A stretch of 64,000 nt of DNA from Viridibacterium sediminicola (GTDB lineage Bacteria > Pseudomonadota > Gammaproteobacteria > Burkholderiales > Rhodocyclaceae), in the NCBI RefSeq assembly GCF_039631295.1, contig NZ_JBDIVE010000002.1, forward strand, positions 372,001 to 436,000. Reading direction: 5' to 3'. This document shows positions 61,189 to 64,000 of the stretch, in pieces. How positions within the stretch are numbered: the stretch's first letter is position 1; each line of letters begins with the position of its first letter. The position numbers were made by a program, and so were the translations under genes. Under the pieces are notes generated by a model. It saw nothing but the letters and a program-made list of their open reading frames with translations. It ran no database searches and was not told the origin of the DNA.

Positions 61189-62145
61189 TCAGGTATAGAT
61201 CGTAGTGTTCATTGCAGTCGTGATGACGCCCTGACGCATCACCGCGCTATTGATCACACGCGTCAGCTTTTCTGCGTAAGCCGGATCGGTGGCGTAACCT
61301 CCCGCCTGCAAAGCCTGCGAGAAACTCAGCGCATCGGCCTGCCCCTGCGCGGCAGCGTAACGCGGCGATTGCTGAATCAGGCGCGCGTAATCCTGAAAGG
61401 CTTCGGCGTACGAGCCGTAAGCACGGAAAGACTCTGTGCGTGCCTGTGCGACACCCTCTTCGTACTCGGTGGTCTTGGCGTTGACCGTACGCCCCTTCCA
61501 GTTCTTGCCGGCTTTGATATTGAACAGGTTGTAACTGGGGCTGCCATCGGCCATGCGCAGTTCGGCCTTGCCCCATCCAGTCTCCAGCGCTGCCTGCGCG
61601 AGCAGGAAGTGTGCGGGCACACCCAGCTGACGCGCAGCATCGGCCGCTTGCGGCCACAGCGCGCGGATGAACTGTTGCGGGTCACCGTTCAGGCCTGCAG
61701 CGTCTGCAGTCGCCTGCACGCCCGAGCTCGTGTTCGCTGCATTCGCGTTCGTCACCTGTGCGCTGATCGCTGCAGCAGCTGCCGGGACAAGCGGTGTCGC
61801 TGGAGCCTGCGGCGTGGTGGCGGCGCTACTGCCTGCCGGCGGCGTATTACCGAATGCCTGCAGCATCAGCTGACGCTCCAGTGCCGCGCCCAGCCCGATG
61901 CCGCCTTTTTGCGCCAGCACACCGGCCATCTGCTGGTCGCTCATGCCTTGGTAGAAACGCGTTGCATCGCTATCGAACATGCCGTCTTTCGGCGAGGCAT
62001 CGCGCATGGATTTGAGGATCATCTGCAGGAACAGCGCCTCGAATTGCTTGGCCGTCGCCTTGATCGACTCAGGGGTGTTCTCGCGCGCAGCGCGCTTGAG
62101 CGCGCTGAGCGCATTGACGTCGAATGTGTTGACCTGGTCGATCAT
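61189..62145 (-). CDS. flgJ: flagellar rod assembly protein / muramidase FlgJ
   Basis: The 318-residue protein has the N-terminal rod-binding domain (AKQFEALFLQMILKSMRDA, FYQGMSDQQMAGVLAQKGG), an Ala/Pro/Thr linker (about residues 95-150) and a C-terminal glucosaminidase domain (FLLAQAALETGWGKAELRMA, NLFNIKAGKNWKGRTV). It caps the growing rod and opens peptidoglycan for it in the periplasm. It is 24 bases downstream of flgI. Confidence 0.96.
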   Translation of the reverse strand: MIDQVNTFDVNALSALKRAARENTPESIKATAKQFEALFLQMILKSMRDASPKDGMFDSDATRFYQGMSDQQMAGVLAQKGGIGLGAALERQLMLQAFGNTPPAGSSAATTPQAPATPLVPAAAAAISAQVTNANAANTSSGVQATADAAGLNGDPQQFIRALWPQAADAARQLGVPAHFLLAQAALETGWGKAELRMADGSPSYNLFNIKAGKNWKGRTVNAKTTEYEEGVAQARTESFRAYGSYAEAFQDYARLIQQSPRYAAAQGQADALSFSQALQAGGYATDPAYAEKLTRVINSAVMRQGVITTAMNTTIYT

Positions 62146-62169
62146 GTCCTAAAGTCCTCTGGAATGGGC

Positions 62170-63273
62170 TCAGATCACTTCGAGCTCGGCGCGCAGTGCG
62201 CCCGAAGCCTTCATCGCTTGCAGAATGTTGATCATGTCCAGCGGATTGGCGCCCACCGAATTGAGTGCCTTGACTACCTCGGCCAGATTCGCGCCCGGCT
62301 TGAAGCGCACGAAGCCACCGCCGCCCTGCTTGATGTCGACGCTGCCGTTGTTGGTTATCGCGGTAGTGCCGCCAGAGAGCGCATTGGGCTGGCTGACTTG
62401 CGGATTGTCACTCACCGTCACGGAAAGATTGCCATGCGCAACAGCGCATTCCTGCAAGGCCACGGCCTGATTCATGACCACCGAACCAGTGCGTGAATTG
62501 ATGATCACGCGCGCAGCGCCAGACAAGGGCACCACTTCCAGATTTTCGATCTTGCCGATGAAGGCCACGCGCTCATAAGGCAACTCAGGCGCGCGCACCT
62601 GGATGCGCCGGCCATCCAGCGGCCAGGCGGTATTCGGCTGGGTATTAGCATTGATCACCTCAGCCACGCGTTGTGCCGTGCCAAAGTCGGAGGCGCCAAG
62701 TTCGTACATGATCGAGTCGCCCTGGCCGACCTGCATCTCGACCGGGCGCTCAACCGTCGCCCCCGCCGGCACACGACCGGCGGACAGATGATTGATGGTG
62801 ACGGTCGTACCACCCGCCTGGCCGCCGGCGCCGCCGACGATCAGACTGCCTTGAGCTACGGCGTAGACCTGCCCGTCAGCGCCCTTGAGCGGCGTCATCA
62901 AGAGCATGCCGCCCTTGAGACTTTTGGCATTGGCGAGCGAGGAGACGTTGACGTCGAACTGTTGCCCGGGCTGGGCAAACGGTGGCATCTGCATGGTCAC
63001 CATGACCGCCGCAACGTTCTTGAGCTGCAGAGTCGTTCCGGTCGGAATGCTGACGCCGAGATTGCCGAGCATGTTGATCAGGCTCTGCGTGGTGAAGGGC
63101 GCCTGCGATGTCTGGTCCCCCGTGCCATCGAGGCCGACAACCAGACCGTAGCCGATCAGCTGGTTGTTGCGCACGCCGGAAATGGTCGCCAGATCCTTGA
63201 CACGCTCAGCCTGTGCCAGTGCGCTTGTCAGCACCACCAATACGCCGAGGGCAAGACGCACAACTGCATTCAT
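62170..63273 (-). CDS. flgI: flagellar P-ring protein FlgI
   Basis: The 367-residue protein has a signal peptide (cleavage near ALAQA) and P-ring landmarks RVKDLATISGVRNNQLIGYG, VVGLDGTGDQT, NVAAVMVTMQMPPFAQPGQQ and the C-terminal ALNSVGANPLDMINILQAMK. GGAG six bases upstream supports ATG 63273; an upstream TTG at 63279 is unlikely. It forms the periplasmic ring around the flagellar rod. Confidence 0.97.
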   Translation of the reverse strand: MNAVVRLALGVLVVLTSALAQAERVKDLATISGVRNNQLIGYGLVVGLDGTGDQTSQAPFTTQSLINMLGNLGVSIPTGTTLQLKNVAAVMVTMQMPPFAQPGQQFDVNVSSLANAKSLKGGMLLMTPLKGADGQVYAVAQGSLIVGGAGGQAGGTTVTINHLSAGRVPAGATVERPVEMQVGQGDSIMYELGASDFGTAQRVAEVINANTQPNTAWPLDGRRIQVRAPELPYERVAFIGKIENLEVVPLSGAARVIINSRTGSVVMNQAVALQECAVAHGNLSVTVSDNPQVSQPNALSGGTTAITNNGSVDIKQGGGGFVRFKPGANLAEVVKALNSVGANPLDMINILQAMKASGALRAELEVI

Positions 63274-63324
63274 GATCAACTCCGCAAATCGAAAGCGCTA
63301 CGCCAGGTGACGCAGACCAGATAC

Positions 63325-63990
63325 TCAGAACGGCAGCACGTTGAGGAACACGCGCTGCAACCAGCCCATGGTCTGGGCTTCGTCGATATAACCGCTTCCC
63401 TTGTACTCGACGCGTGCATCCGCGACCTGCACGGACTGGACAGAGTTGGAGCTTGTCACATAGGCCGGATTAACAACGCCGGAAAAACGTATGAATTCCT
63501 GCCCTTGATTGATGGCTATCTGCTTCTCGCCGGAGACCAGCAGATTGCCGTTCGGATAAACCTCGATCACCGTCACGGTGATCGTGCCGGTAAAGGCATT
63601 ATTGGCCGCCGCCGCACCCTTGCCAGAGAACGAAGTATCGTCAGTGCCCGCGACCGACAAGGGCGAGAGGAATTTGCCCGGCACGCCGAGCGCCGTATTG
63701 AAGCCGACATTGGTACTGCCGCTGCGCGTGGCATTGGCGTTGGCGTTCTTGCTGGCCTGGGTCCTCTCGACCAGATTGATGGTCAAGGTATCGCCCACCA
63801 GACGGGCACGCCGATCTTCAAACAAAGGACGGGTTGCCAAACCGAAGATCGAGCCGCCGCTCACTGCTGCCGGAGCCGGTTCGGGGCGCGCCGTCATCGG
63901 CTGATGCACGGCCGTCGTCGGCGTGATCAAGGCACATGCCGAGCAGAACATGGGCAACAGGCAGACCAGCTTGTGAAAATAAGCCTTCAT
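63325..63990 (-). CDS. flgH: flagellar L-ring lipoprotein FlgH
   Basis: The 221-residue protein has a lipoprotein signal (CSACAL lipobox near residue 19) and FlgH motifs GSIFGLATRPLFEDRRARLVG, LTINLVERTQASKNA and the C-terminal EYKGSGYIDEAQTMGWLQR. It forms the outer-membrane ring of the flagellum. It is 51 bases upstream of flgI, and the rest of the flagellar operon lies beyond the window. Confidence 0.97.
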   Translation of the reverse strand: MKAYFHKLVCLLPMFCSACALITPTTAVHQPMTARPEPAPAAVSGGSIFGLATRPLFEDRRARLVGDTLTINLVERTQASKNANANATRSGSTNVGFNTALGVPGKFLSPLSVAGTDDTSFSGKGAAAANNAFTGTITVTVIEVYPNGNLLVSGEKQIAINQGQEFIRFSGVVNPAYVTSSNSVQSVQVADARVEYKGSGYIDEAQTMGWLQRVFLNVLPF

Positions 63991-64000
63991 GATGGCCTCA

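Overview
The window looks like a chromosome segment of a high-GC, flagellated, type IV-piliated, plant-polysaccharide-using betaproteobacterium. A Rhodocyclales- or Burkholderiales-like origin is inferred from gene content and codon bias only; there is no rRNA here to test it. Coding density is high, most genes use ATG with a purine-rich Shine-Dalgarno, and many neighbours overlap by 1 or 4 bases (TGATG or ATGA).

Bases 1-26429 hold a catabolic island. It starts with the tail of a GntR/FCD regulator. Then come a maleate-isomerase/arylmalonate-decarboxylase-like enzyme, a dihydropyrimidinase, a 2-keto-4-pentenoate-hydratase-like protein, an Old Yellow Enzyme, a LysR regulator, a D-glutamate-cyclase-like (DUF1445) protein, TRAP system 1, a fused hydantoinase A/B (oxoprolinase-type) protein and a membrane protein. 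A minus-strand block follows: a YgjP-like metalloprotease, a short inverted-repeat element, a PuuE-like deacetylase-fold amidohydrolase, a cysteine-less Asp/Glu/hydantoin-racemase homologue and a second GntR regulator. Divergent from that block run TRAP system 2, a second AMDase-like enzyme, an amidohydrolase and TRAP system 3. Three periplasmic-binding-protein importers plus many amide-, imide- and C-C-cleaving enzymes point to use of cyclic amides or imides (hydantoins, dihydropyrimidines, maleimide-like or oxoproline-like compounds). The true substrate cannot be read from sequence.

Bases 26441-47376 mix pectin use and housekeeping. They include a MuiA-like protein, a LacI regulator, a large multidomain pectinesterase with a palindromic operator at its promoter, a spermidine-synthase-like protein, a ROK regulator, an isolated holin plus GH108 muramidase pair, an M61 peptidase, a LolD/YbbA-type ATPase, TesA, ETF-ubiquinone oxidoreductase, pnp-rpsO, peptide deformylase, a methylthioadenosine/methylthioinosine phosphorylase and a PL1 pectate lyase. 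Both pectin enzymes carry polyserine linkers.

Bases 47469-56150 are a minus-strand type IV pilus minor-pilin operon (pilE-like, fimT, pilV, pilW, pilX, pilY1) ending in an unusual TonB-C-domain gene. This stretch looks AT-richer than the rest. PilY1 also carries polyserine tracts.

Bases 56430-64000 hold tRNA-Thr(CGT), queF, an M14 carboxypeptidase, yaaA, bioA, a small secreted Ala/Lys-rich protein, and the flagellar genes flgJ, flgI and flgH, which continue toward the window edge.
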